Origin: an uncultured Alistipes sp.
Lineage (GTDB): Bacteria; Bacteroidota; Bacteroidia; Bacteroidales; Rikenellaceae
Direction of reading: 5' to 3'
Length of the DNA stretch: 46,252 nucleotides
Assembly: GCA_944321205.1 (NCBI GenBank)
Contig: CALUKK010000021.1
Location: 1 to 46,252, forward strand
Shown here: positions 1 through 8,160 of the stretch, piece after piece
How positions within the stretch are numbered: position 1 is the stretch's first letter
Layout: each line of letters starts with the position of its first letter
Made by a program: the position numbers and the translations under genes
The notes under the pieces: generated by a model
Databases searched by the model: none
Seen by the model: only the letters and a program-made list of their open reading frames with translations
What the model was told of the DNA's origin: nothing

Positions 1-1726
1 CCATTTTGTGGAAGGGCCCGTAAAAGTCCCGGATCATCTTCACCCAGGTGATATCGCCTTCGGCAATCCGGTCGAACTCCTTCTCGACATTGGCCGTGAA
101 GTTGTAGTCGATGATCGGCGCAAACTGCTCCTCCAGATAGTCGTTGACCACCATGCCGATGTCTGTCGGCGAGAGTCGGTTCTTCTCTTTACCGAAGTTC
201 TCCGAAAGGGTCTCGCGGGCGATTTTGTCCCCTTTGAGAGTCAACTGTTCGTATGGACGTTTTTGCCCCTCGCGGTTCTGTTTGACCACGTATCCGCGAT
301 TGATGATCGTCGTGATCGTCGGGGCATAGGTCGAGGGACGTCCGATTCCGAGCTCTTCGAGGCGCTTGACGAGTGATGCCTCGTTGTAGCGGGCCGGTGC
401 CGAGGTGAAGCGTTCCGTTGCGGAGATCTGTTTGGCCTCGAGCCGATCTCCTGTTGCGAGTTTCGGAAGGCGTCCTTCACCGCTTTCCAGGGCCTGGTCG
501 TCATCCGTTGATTCGGAGTAGAGACGCAGGAATCCGTCGAAGCGGACCACCTCACCCTGCGCCACGAACTGATGCTGCGATCCGGTCATGTCGATGGTGA
601 TCGTCGTACGATCCAGTTCGGCACAGACCATCTGCGAGGCGACCGTCCGTTTCCAGATCAGATCGTAGAGACGTTTCTCTTCGGCCGTGCCCTCGATCGT
701 CTGGCGGTCGATGTACGAAGGGCGGATCGCTTCGTGCGCCTCCTGGGCTCCTTTGGTCTTGGTCTTGTAGTTGTACCAGCGGGAATATTTTTCGCCGTAG
801 AGCTTGATGACCTCCTCCTTGCATTGGGCCAGCGCCTGTTGCGAGAGGTTTACGGAGTCGGTACGCATGTAGGTGATCAATCCCTGTTCGTAGAGCCGCT
901 GTGCGACGGCCATCGTCCGCGAAACCGACATGCCCAGTTTGCGTCCTGCCTCCTGCTGGAGCGTAGAGGTTGTGAACGGCGGGGCGGGATAGCGCTGTGC
1001 GGGTTTCTCTTCCGATTTGGCAACGGTGAACGTCGCTCCAATGCAGGAGCGAAGGAATGCCTCGGCCTCTTGCGCGGTTTCGAAACGTGTCGGGAGTTCG
1101 GCCTTGAAGAGGCTCTTTTCGGGATCATCGGCGGCATGGAATTGTGCCACGACCCGGAAGTAGGGGGTCGAACGGAAGGCGATGATCTCCCGTTCGCGCT
1201 CGACGATCAGCCGCACGGCCACCGACTGTACACGTCCTGCCGAGAGCGAAGGTTTTACCTTTTTCCAGAGCACGGGAGAGAGCTCGAATCCGACGAGCCG
1301 ATCCAGAATGCGGCGGGCCTGTTGGGCGTTGACCAGATTCATGTTGACCGTGCGGGGTTTCTCGATGGCCTCGAGGATGGCCCGTTTGGTGATTTCGTGG
1401 AAGACGATTCGTTTGGTCTGATCGACGGGAAGTCCCAACACCTCGGTGAGGTGCCAGGCGATGGCCTCTCCTTCGCGGTCTTCATCGGAGGCGAGCCATA
1501 CGGTCTTCTCCTTGGCCAGTTTGTTGAGTTCGTCGACGACCTTTTTTTTGTCTGCGGGGATCTCGTAGATGGGTTTGAATCCCTCTTCGATATTGATGCC
1601 GAGATCCTTTTTCGCCAGATCGCGGATGTGTCCGAAGCTCGATTTGACGACGAAGTCCTTGCCGAGGAATTTCTCGATGGTCTTGGCCTTGGCCGGGGAC
1701 TCGACGATAACTAAGTTGTCCTGCAT
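1..1726 (-). CDS. topA: DNA topoisomerase I, type IA (3' end outside window)
   Basis: This is the N-terminal part, about 575 residues, of a protein that relaxes negatively supercoiled DNA by single-strand passage. The Toprim domain starts the protein: VIVESPAKAK with Glu9, then the acidic DEDREGE motif at residues 81-87. The catalytic tyrosine is Tyr286 in GLITYMRTDS. Clear type IA sequence continues to the window edge, so the C-terminal zinc-ribbon region cannot be judged. The ATG at 1726 lies directly before MQDNLVIVES, which matches the usual family start. A bidirectional-looking hairpin at 1756-1782 separates it from the gene upstream. I saw no clear TAnnTTTG promoter. The frame is intact and the identification is secure. 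Confidence 0.97.
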   Translation of the reverse strand, partial: MQDNLVIVESPAKAKTIEKFLGKDFVVKSSFGHIRDLAKKDLGINIEEGFKPIYEIPADKKKVVDELNKLAKEKTVWLASDEDREGEAIAWHLTEVLGLPVDQTKRIVFHEITKRAILEAIEKPRTVNMNLVNAQQARRILDRLVGFELSPVLWKKVKPSLSAGRVQSVAVRLIVEREREIIAFRSTPYFRVVAQFHAADDPEKSLFKAELPTRFETAQEAEAFLRSCIGATFTVAKSEEKPAQRYPAPPFTTSTLQQEAGRKLGMSVSRTMAVAQRLYEQGLITYMRTDSVNLSQQALAQCKEEVIKLYGEKYSRWYNYKTKTKGAQEAHEAIRPSYIDRQTIEGTAEEKRLYDLIWKRTVASQMVCAELDRTTITIDMTGSQHQFVAQGEVVRFDGFLRLYSESTDDDQALESGEGRLPKLATGDRLEAKQISATERFTSAPARYNEASLVKRLEELGIGRPSTYAPTITTIINRGYVVKQNREGQKRPYEQLTLKGDKIARETLSENFGKEKNRLSPTDIGMVVNDYLEEQFAPIIDYNFTANVEKEFDRIAEGDITWVKMIRDFYGPFHKM

Positions 1727-1755
1727 GGGTTTTGGTTGATGGCTTTGTAAATGCG

Positions 1756-1782
1756 AAAACCTAAGCTGTGCACTTAGGTTTT
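1756..1782 (-). terminator. Rho-independent terminator after the DUF4270 gene
   Basis: A perfect 10-bp inverted repeat, AAAACCTAAG and CTTAGGTTTT, flanks a 7-nt loop 22 bp past the stop of the DUF4270 gene. Read on the minus strand the stem ends in four U. The A/U arms make it symmetrical, so it could also work on the other strand. Confidence 0.65.
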
Positions 1783-1803
1783 GCCTGTGTTGTTTTCGGA
1801 TGC

Positions 1804-3534
1804 TTACTTGATGAGGTTGTAGGCCAGATCGAATTGGATCGGAGCCGTGAGCGGCTCTCCCGTATCGGCGGGTGCCCCCTGGAAGATACCGAACGAATTC
1901 GTATAGAGGCTGTAGGCCTCGGGACCGATGTAGACGGTTTTGTTCTTGACGTTTTCCCAGTTGATACCCTCTTCCCAGGATTCGTAGGCCGTTTCGAAGG
2001 CGGCGGGATCCGACTCCTGAAGCGTCGGATCGGGATAATGGACCCCGGCGGCCTCCTTGGCCCGGATGTAGCTGTTCCACAGCTGTTGCAGATAGCCTGT
2101 GATATTGAGAACGTAGCATCCGCGGCTGCGGTTGATATTTCCACCGTAGGCGAGCGTGGTGCTGTAATTCTGCTCGTAGGTATAGGCGTAGTCGGAGACG
2201 GGCGTCAGCGTCTTGTAGTTGGTGTAGAGACCCAGACGGCTCGGTGCGGCATTCATCTCTTCAATCAGCTCGATCAGCGGTGATCCCGTGCCGCCCGGGG
2301 CGGGATTGGGATCGAGATCGCTCCAGTCGTAGCTGCTTCCCGTGAAGTAGATCGACATGCGGGCCTGGCTGAAGGCCAGTGTCCGGAAGTCCTTGCCCTC
2401 CTTGGCGTTCTCCTTGGCGATGACCTCCTCGAGTTCGGCGAAGAATGCATGCGTTAAGGTCATCTCGGTGATGGTGCCTCCCAATCCCTCGACCCGAAGC
2501 TGCGTAACGGGCTGTCGGCTATCCTGGGCTCCGGCCGCAGGCTCCTGGGCATTCGCCACCTCGAAGGCCACTTTCGGTTCCGAGATCTGCGAATAGTCGT
2601 GGTGTATGGAGTTCACCGAGACATTTCCGTGCGTGGCGTACGAATCGTAGAAGTAGAAGACCATGCCGATCGTATCCTTGATCAGGGAAGGGTCTCCCTC
2701 GACGCGGTTGCGTCCGTAGATCGAGAGCCCCGAAGCATCGAGCGACGTGGCGAAGATGGTTCCGGTGTTGGAGCCCTCTTGGGTCAGGGGGAATCCGGGA
2801 TCGGGGGCGATGTACAGACCCGGGAACTCCTCGATGAAATATTTCAGACTGTCGTTGGTGTAGATCGTATAGTCATCCTTGTACTTGCCCTCCTGCAGCA
2901 TCAGCCGCTTGATATAGGAGCGGCCCTCGTCGGTCGGCGTCATGGTGACGGCCGTCGTTGTGGAGGGGAATTTCCCTTCGCCGCCGAGCGTGAAGCGGAA
3001 GAGCGGTTTGCTCTGGTCGTAGATGCTGCGGTCGGGCGTGAATCCGAGGTAGAAGGTCGTATCTTTCTTCTCCTTCTGGGTAATATAATCGTTGCTGAGG
3101 ATCTCGTATACGGCGAAATGCTGTTCGGTGAGGGTATCCTTTCCGAAACTGGTGACGCTCAGCAGAATCTGCGCCGAATCGAAGATGGGCATGTATCCGA
3201 AATAGTTCTCGGGAACGGCGTAGTAGCTGACCATCTGGGAAAGGAACCCGGCGGTACGCAATCCGAGGCTGTCGTTGATCTGTGAACCGAAATAGCCGTA
3301 CGAGAGGTTCGAACTGACGATCGAATCGGTTTTGAAGAGTCTGGTTTCGACATATTTCCTGGGATTCAGGCCGTCGATTGTCACGTACCCGGCTCGCATC
3401 TGCTGGTTGTCGGGAATGAGGTTGCCGCCGAGCGTGTCGTCGACTTTGGTGCAGCTTCCGAACGTCAGAACTCCGCTCAGGGCGAAAAGCGCGAGGCGGA
3501 GTACGCAGTGACGGGCGTTATAGGATCGCTTCAT
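1804..3534 (-). CDS. DUF4270 domain lipoprotein
   Basis: This 576-residue protein has a lipoprotein signal peptide: basic MKRSYNARH, a hydrophobic stretch, then LTFGSC with the lipidated cysteine at residue 28. It should be anchored in the outer membrane or periplasm. The remainder resembles the Bacteroidota DUF4270 family, with many beta-strand-like segments and repeated YG, FGS and TY patterns. No enzymatic motif was recognised. An upstream in-frame extension to 3669 exists, but ATG 3534 puts the signal peptide at the N-terminus. That start overlaps the end of the glycogen-synthase-like gene by 17 bp, so translation may be coupled. The function of the family is unknown to me. Confidence 0.82.
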   Translation of the reverse strand: MKRSYNARHCVLRLALFALSGVLTFGSCTKVDDTLGGNLIPDNQQMRAGYVTIDGLNPRKYVETRLFKTDSIVSSNLSYGYFGSQINDSLGLRTAGFLSQMVSYYAVPENYFGYMPIFDSAQILLSVTSFGKDTLTEQHFAVYEILSNDYITQKEKKDTTFYLGFTPDRSIYDQSKPLFRFTLGGEGKFPSTTTAVTMTPTDEGRSYIKRLMLQEGKYKDDYTIYTNDSLKYFIEEFPGLYIAPDPGFPLTQEGSNTGTIFATSLDASGLSIYGRNRVEGDPSLIKDTIGMVFYFYDSYATHGNVSVNSIHHDYSQISEPKVAFEVANAQEPAAGAQDSRQPVTQLRVEGLGGTITEMTLTHAFFAELEEVIAKENAKEGKDFRTLAFSQARMSIYFTGSSYDWSDLDPNPAPGGTGSPLIELIEEMNAAPSRLGLYTNYKTLTPVSDYAYTYEQNYSTTLAYGGNINRSRGCYVLNITGYLQQLWNSYIRAKEAAGVHYPDPTLQESDPAAFETAYESWEEGINWENVKNKTVYIGPEAYSLYTNSFGIFQGAPADTGEPLTAPIQFDLAYNLIK

Positions 3535-4324
3535 AGAATCGGTTGTAATTATCGAAAAAGTCCTCTGCGTCGGGGGCCTGGTGTTCGAGCAGGGGTTTCC
3601 CGGAGTTCCGGGCCCATTCGAGCACCGCGGGGTCGACATTCTCGGATGCGACGACCACACCGTCGGCATAATGGATAACGAAACGGCAGAGATTTTCGTA
3701 TGATGGGAGGTCGAGAAGATTGAGATTTTTATCTTTGACCCCCTCTCCGGCGATCTTTTCCTTGAACTGGGCGTCGAGATTTCCGGGGAATCCGTCGTTG
3801 TAGAGGGAGACGACGATCTTGACCTCGCGGAAAATCGGGTCGTCGGCGAACACCTTTTTCAGGTAGACGGGAACAACGCCGGCAAACCATCCGTGACAAT
3901 GGACGATCGAGGGCGTCCAGCGGAGTTTCTTGACGGTTTCGAGCACTCCGCGGGCGAAGAAGATGGCGCGTTCGTCGTTGTCGGCGAAGAAGTTTCCGTC
4001 GGGATCGGTAAGGACGGCTTTTCGGGCGAAGTAGTCGTCGTTGTCGATGAAGTAGATCTGTACGCGGGCCGAGGGGATCGATGCGACCTTGATGATAAGT
4101 TGATGGTCGTTGTCATCGATGATGAGGTTCATGCCGGAGAGCCGGATGACCTCGTGCAGTTGATGTCTGCGTTCGTTGATACACCCGTATCGGGGCATGA
4201 AGGTACGGATTTCGTTTCCGCGCTCCTGCATGGCCTGTATCAGCTCACGGCAAAGCCGGGCCCCCTCCGTTTCGGGGAGGTAGGGGGTTATCTCCTGGCA
4301 TACGTACAGAATCTTGTTCGCCAT
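3518..4324 (-). CDS. Glycogen/starch synthase-like protein, N-terminal GT5 domain only
   Basis: The 268 residues match the N-terminal Rossmann domain of GT5 glycogen synthases: ILYVCQEITPYLPETEGARLC at the start and the HCHGWFAGVVPVYLKK region in the middle. Full glycogen synthases are about 470-500 residues and carry a second Rossmann domain that binds ADP-glucose; it is absent here. The KxGG substrate loop near the N-terminus is also not conserved (PETEGA instead). A short form of this kind, next to DUF4270, is from memory recurrent in Bacteroidota, so it is probably a stable family rather than a fresh truncation. Catalytic glucan synthesis is doubtful. It has its own TAnnTTTG promoter 21 nt upstream and overlaps the DUF4270 gene. 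Confidence 0.8.
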   Translation of the reverse strand: MANKILYVCQEITPYLPETEGARLCRELIQAMQERGNEIRTFMPRYGCINERRHQLHEVIRLSGMNLIIDDNDHQLIIKVASIPSARVQIYFIDNDDYFARKAVLTDPDGNFFADNDERAIFFARGVLETVKKLRWTPSIVHCHGWFAGVVPVYLKKVFADDPIFREVKIVVSLYNDGFPGNLDAQFKEKIAGEGVKDKNLNLLDLPSYENLCRFVIHYADGVVVASENVDPAVLEWARNSGKPLLEHQAPDAEDFFDNYNRFYEAIL

Positions 4325-4345
4325 GTTTCCGGGGGTTTATACCTG

Positions 4346-4353
4346 CAAAGATA
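4346..4353 (-). promoter_or_regulatory. -7 promoter element (TATCTTTG) for the GT5-like gene
   Basis: The Bacteroidota -7 consensus TAnnTTTG occurs as TATCTTTG on the minus strand, 21 nt before the ATG at 4324 and just past the queA stop. An A/T-rich tract lies directly upstream of it. Confidence 0.7.
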
Positions 4354-4364
4354 CGAAAAAAAAA

Positions 4365-5414
4365 TTAAAGTATGAGCATTGCGTCGCCGTAAGTCCCGAA
4401 GCGGTAGCCCTCTTCGCGGGCGACCTTGTAGGCATTCATGACGGTTTCGTAGCCCCCGAACGCCGCGACCATCATCAATTGGGTGGAGTACGGGAGGTGG
4501 AAGTTGCTGACCATGGCATTGGCGACGGTGAAGTCGTAGGGTGCGAAGATGAACTTGTTGGTCCAGCCCTCCATGGGTGTGATCATGCCGTTGGTCGAGA
4601 CGGCGGTTTCGAGCGTGCGCATGACGGTCGTACCGATGGCCACGACCTTGTGTCCCGAACGTTTGGCGTTGTTGACGGCCTGGGCGGCCTCCTCCGTGAC
4701 GAAGAACTGTTCGGAGTCCATTTTGTGTTTCGAGAGGTCCTCGACATCGACCGTCCGGAAGTTTCCGAGGCCCACGTGCAGGGTGACGAAGGCGCTGTCG
4801 ATTCCCTTGATCTCCATGCGTTTCATCAGATGTTTGGAGAAGTGCATGCCGGCCGTCGGGGCGGCCACGGCGCCTTCGTGTTTGGCGAAGATGGTCTGGT
4901 AGCGCTCGGCGTCTTCGGGTTCGACCTTTTCGCGGACCCATTTGGGCAGCGGGGTTTCGCCCAGCGAGAAGAGGGTCTTCTTGAACTCCTCGTAGGAGCC
5001 GTCGAAGAGGAACCGCAGAGTCCGGCCGCGGGAGGTGGTGTTGTCGATGACCTCGGCCACGAGCAGGTCGTCGTCGCCGAAATAGAGCTTGTTTCCGATT
5101 CGGATTTTACGGGCCGGATCCACGAGGACATCCCACAGCCGGAGATCCCGGTTGAGCTCCCGGAGGAGGAAGATTTCGATTTCGGCACCGGTTTTCTCCT
5201 TGTTTCCGTAAAGTCGGGCGGGAAATACCTTGGTGTCGTTGAAGACGAAGAGGTCCTTTTCGTCGAAGTATTCGATGATGTCCTTGAAAATGCGGTGTTC
5301 GATGGTTCCTTTGGCTCGGTTGATGACCATCAGACGGGATTCGTCACGATTCTCGGCCGGGTATTTGGCCAACATTTCGGGCGAGAATTCGTACCCGTAT
5401 TGCGATAGCTTCAT
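4365..5414 (-). CDS. queA: S-adenosylmethionine:tRNA ribosyltransferase-isomerase
   Basis: QueA transfers and isomerises the ribosyl part of SAM onto 7-aminomethyl-7-deazaguanine in tRNA, giving epoxyqueuosine. The 349 residues are full length for the family. Recognisable blocks are [13 protein letters not shown], the [13 protein letters not shown] block, [17 protein letters not shown], the [10 protein letters not shown] block and [13 protein letters not shown]. It is the last gene of the run starting at yfhO, 59 bp after truB, and a new promoter for the next gene follows its stop. The 59-bp gap holds small A/T-rich inverted repeats (5423-5474) that are too weak to call a terminator. No TAnnTTTG box precedes it, so cotranscription with truB is likely. 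Confidence 0.97.
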   Translation of the reverse strand: MKLSQYGYEFSPEMLAKYPAENRDESRLMVINRAKGTIEHRIFKDIIEYFDEKDLFVFNDTKVFPARLYGNKEKTGAEIEIFLLRELNRDLRLWDVLVDPARKIRIGNKLYFGDDDLLVAEVIDNTTSRGRTLRFLFDGSYEEFKKTLFSLGETPLPKWVREKVEPEDAERYQTIFAKHEGAVAAPTAGMHFSKHLMKRMEIKGIDSAFVTLHVGLGNFRTVDVEDLSKHKMDSEQFFVTEEAAQAVNNAKRSGHKVVAIGTTVMRTLETAVSTNGMITPMEGWTNKFIFAPYDFTVANAMVSNFHLPYSTQLMMVAAFGGYETVMNAYKVAREEGYRFGTYGDAMLIL

Positions 5415-5473
5415 AGGTAAACGCTTTTTACGTTCGGAAAATAAGACAGATTAAATCTTATACGTAAAAAAAG

Positions 5474-6190
5474 CTATTTTGTTTCAAGATTTTGCAGATT
5501 TTCAAGGAAATCGTCGAGCGACCAGGCATTTTCGAGGGTAAAACCGCCGCTTCGGGTTCTTCTGAGGGCTGTCAGATGGGCGCCGCTTTGCAGAGCCTCT
5601 CCGATTTCGTGAGCCAGCGAGCGGATGTAGGTCCCCTTGCTGCAGCGTACGCGAATCCGGATCTGCGGAAGGTTGCACTCCAGGAGTTCCATCTCATAGA
5701 TATGGATCAGGGCCTGGCGTACGGCCACCTCCTCGCCGGCCCGGGCGAGTTCATACGCCCGGGTTCCCTCGATCTTCTTGGCCGAGTAGACGGGCGGCGT
5801 CTGCAGCCGTTCGCCGGAGAGTTCGACAAGTACGCGTTCAACTGCTTCGCGCGTGATGTGTTCCCAGGGATAGGTGTGGTCGATTTCGTGTTCGAGGTCG
5901 TAGCTGGGGGTTGTGGCTCCGAGCATGACATCGGCCACATACTCCTTCTCTTCGGCCTGCAGGGCGTCGACCATCTTCGTGGCGCGGCCGATGCAGACCA
6001 GCAGGATTCCTGTGGCCAGGGGGTCGAGCGTTCCGGCATGGCCGACCTTGATTTTTCGGTATCCGAGCTTGCGGAGCGAGAACTTGATTTTTCGCACCAC
6101 ATCGGTGGAGGTCCAGCGCAGGGGCTTGTCCAGAACGGCAATATAGCCCTCTTCGAAGTTGATGCCGCGCAGATCGTGGGTCAGTTTCAT
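5474..6190 (-). CDS. truB: tRNA pseudouridine(55) synthase
   Basis: TruB makes pseudouridine 55 in the T-loop of tRNAs. The catalytic aspartate is Asp56 in GHAGTLDPLATG, and the protein shows the expected DKPLRWTS motif and the YIRSLAHEIG segment. The start at 6190 (MKLTHDLRG) is preferred over the longer frame to 6235 because its ATG overlaps the uppP stop as TGATG, a typical translational coupling. The resulting 238 residues agree with short bacterial TruB forms that lack an extra PUA domain. It stands in a compact run uppP-truB-queA. Confidence 0.96.
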   Translation of the reverse strand: MKLTHDLRGINFEEGYIAVLDKPLRWTSTDVVRKIKFSLRKLGYRKIKVGHAGTLDPLATGILLVCIGRATKMVDALQAEEKEYVADVMLGATTPSYDLEHEIDHTYPWEHITREAVERVLVELSGERLQTPPVYSAKKIEGTRAYELARAGEEVAVRQALIHIYEMELLECNLPQIRIRVRCSKGTYIRSLAHEIGEALQSGAHLTALRRTRSGGFTLENAWSLDDFLENLQNLETK

Positions 6191-6981
6191 CAGCAGAGGT
6201 AACTTACGATGGAGACGATTCCGGCCAGTGCGCAATAGAGGGCGAACCAGATCAGACGTCCGCGTTTGACGATCTCAAGCATGAAGCGGCAGGCCAGACA
6301 CCCGGTGACGAACGAGGCCAGGAATCCGGCAATGAGAGGCCCGGCCGCGACTCCGGCGGTCAGTTCACCCTTGGCGGCCTCAAGCAGCGTTTCGCCGAGG
6401 ATCGGGGCCAGGACCATGAGGAACGAGAACTGGGCCACAGCCGTCTTTTTGTTGCCGAGGAGCAGTCCGGTGGCGATGGTCGATCCGGATCGGGACAGCC
6501 CGGGCATGGCGGCGCAGGCCTGTGCCACCCCGATGAGAAAGGCGTCGCGATAGGAGATGGACTCTTTGGGCCGGGGTTTTGCGTAATAGGCGAATGCAAG
6601 CAAGGCCGCCGTGAGCAGGAGCATGGCCCCGACGACCGCCAGGATATAGGGGGCATTGAGCAGGGCGTCGATCCGCTCCTTGAGCAGGAATCCGACGATG
6701 CCGATGGGGATCATCGAGACGATGATCTTGAGGATATAGGCCTGATCGTCGTTGAAGTGTCGGGAGAAGAGTCCCCGGAGGAGCTTTTGGATTTCGCGTC
6801 GGAGTACGACGATCGTACTCAGTACGGTTGCGGCGTGCAGGGCGACGTCGAACGTGAGGTTCTCTTCGAGCTGAACGCCGAGGATCTCCTTGGCGATCTG
6901 GAGATGACCGCTGCTCGACACGGGGAGGAATTCGGTGATTCCCTGGACGATTCCCAGCAGGATGGCTTGTAACGTATCCAT
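6190..6981 (-). CDS. uppP: Undecaprenyl-diphosphatase (BacA/UppP)
   Basis: This integral membrane enzyme dephosphorylates undecaprenyl diphosphate to recycle the lipid carrier for peptidoglycan and surface glycans, and gives bacitracin tolerance. The N-terminal signature GIVQGITEFLPVSSSGH is complete (Glu17, Ser22-24, His26), and the second motif PGLSRSGSTIATG is present. About seven to eight hydrophobic helices fill the 263 residues, the normal length. The stop overlaps the truB start by one base. It lies 36 bp after DUF3098, in a run with ftsX and yfhO that suggests a cell-envelope theme. Confidence 0.97.
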   Translation of the reverse strand: MDTLQAILLGIVQGITEFLPVSSSGHLQIAKEILGVQLEENLTFDVALHAATVLSTIVVLRREIQKLLRGLFSRHFNDDQAYILKIIVSMIPIGIVGFLLKERIDALLNAPYILAVVGAMLLLTAALLAFAYYAKPRPKESISYRDAFLIGVAQACAAMPGLSRSGSTIATGLLLGNKKTAVAQFSFLMVLAPILGETLLEAAKGELTAGVAAGPLIAGFLASFVTGCLACRFMLEIVKRGRLIWFALYCALAGIVSIVSYLC

Positions 6982-7017
6982 TTTTGAAGGGTGGCGAAGG
7001 AGTTTGGGCGGGGGTGC

Positions 7018-7278
7018 TTATTCGAACCGTTTCATGATGGCGAAGATCTCGAAGGCGAAACCTCCGATGACGAGGATCGGGGCGAGGGTGATTCTTCGCC
7101 ACGAGAACATGGCGTAGTTGAATTCGTCGGGGGAGTCGCTGCCGCCTCCGGCCATGAGGAGGAATCCGAGAAGGATGACGGCGAAACCGATTGCCAGCAG
7201 GATGTAGTTCTTGCGGGAGAGGGGCATCCGGGGATTCTCGGGGTTCTGTTCCGGCGTTCTGGAGTGATCTTTTTTCAT
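7018..7278 (-). CDS. DUF3098 small membrane protein
   Basis: This is an 86-residue protein with a charged N-terminus (MKKDHSRTPEQNPENPRMPLSR) and two membrane helices, about residues 24-44 and 60-80, joined by a GGGSDSPDEFNYAMFSWRR loop. It matches the Bacteroidota DUF3098 family, which is commonly found between ftsX and uppP. The ATG directly abuts the ftsX stop with no spacer, so coupled translation is likely. The function is unknown; position alone suggests a part in division or envelope synthesis. Confidence 0.88.
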   Translation of the reverse strand: MKKDHSRTPEQNPENPRMPLSRKNYILLAIGFAVILLGFLLMAGGGSDSPDEFNYAMFSWRRITLAPILVIGGFAFEIFAIMKRFE

Positions 7279-8160
7279 TTAGTAGAGGTATATCTTGTTT
7301 GACTTCATGTTGACGAATTTGTTGAGGGCCACGAAGGTGAAGAGCCCGGAGATGAGCACGCCGCCGAGGATCATGCCGCCGAGGATGCCGGCGATCTTTT
7401 CGATTTCGGCGAAGGTCGTGAATTCGGGTACGGCCTCGTTCAGCCCGTAGAGGGCCAGGGCGAAGAGCAGCGAGGCGGCCACTCCGGCGATGATTCCCTG
7501 GGTGATGCTGTTCCCGAGGAACGGCTTCATGATGAACCACTTGGTTGCACCGACGAGCTTCATGGTGTTGATCAGATAGCGTTTCGAGAAGATGGCCAGG
7601 CGGATGGTGTTGCTCAGCAGAATGAGCGAGATGACGAGCAGCGCCCCGCCGAAGAGGATCAGGACGAGACGGATCTTGCTGACCGTCGCATGGAGCCGTT
7701 CGGCCACCTGTGCGGGGTATGAGACCCTTTCCACGCCGGGGATCCGTTCGATGGCGCCGATCAGGTCATCGCGCAGCGCCTGATCGGCCGAAGCGGCCGT
7801 GAGGGTCAGTTCGAAGGTGTCGAGCAGGGGATTCTCCGGGAGAACCTCCTCGAATTCCGCACCGAACATGTTGCGGAATTCGGCATCTTCGGCCTTGGAT
7901 TCCCGGGAGGAGAACTCGATCGTTGCGATGAGGTCTTCGGCGTCGAGCCGTTTTTCGATTTCGGCGCGTTGTTCGTCGGAGATGTCGTTGGCGAGCTCCA
8001 CGGTGACGGCGATGCTCTCCTGGAGGGTGCGTGCGACCTTCAGGGCGGCGAGCATCAGATATCCCACCGATCCCAACAGGAAGAGGACGAGCGTGATGCT
8101 GACGGTCGAAACGATATAGGAGTTTCGGACCTTTCGTTTGAGTCTTCTGTCATCCTTCAT
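7279..8160 (-). CDS. ftsX: Cell division protein FtsX (permease-like)
   Basis: FtsX is the membrane partner of the ATPase FtsE and couples division to peptidoglycan hydrolase activation. The 293 residues show one N-terminal membrane helix (about 18-42), an extracytoplasmic domain of some 110 residues, and three C-terminal helices in the FtsX/MacB permease fold. The NTIRLAIFSKRYLINTMKLVGATKWFI segment is diagnostic. The ATG at 8160 is chosen over an in-frame GTG at 8169. It overlaps the end of yfhO by 11 bp. ftsE is not in the window, as is usual in this phylum. Confidence 0.93.
   Translation of the reverse strand: MKDDRRLKRKVRNSYIVSTVSITLVLFLLGSVGYLMLAALKVARTLQESIAVTVELANDISDEQRAEIEKRLDAEDLIATIEFSSRESKAEDAEFRNMFGAEFEEVLPENPLLDTFELTLTAASADQALRDDLIGAIERIPGVERVSYPAQVAERLHATVSKIRLVLILFGGALLVISLILLSNTIRLAIFSKRYLINTMKLVGATKWFIMKPFLGNSITQGIIAGVAASLLFALALYGLNEAVPEFTTFAEIEKIAGILGGMILGGVLISGLFTFVALNKFVNMKSNKIYLY

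Noticed and set aside
5423..5474. Terminator between truB and queA
   Set aside because: The GCTTTTTACGT / ACGTAAAAAAAGC arms are unequal and 28 bases apart with a weak inner stem.
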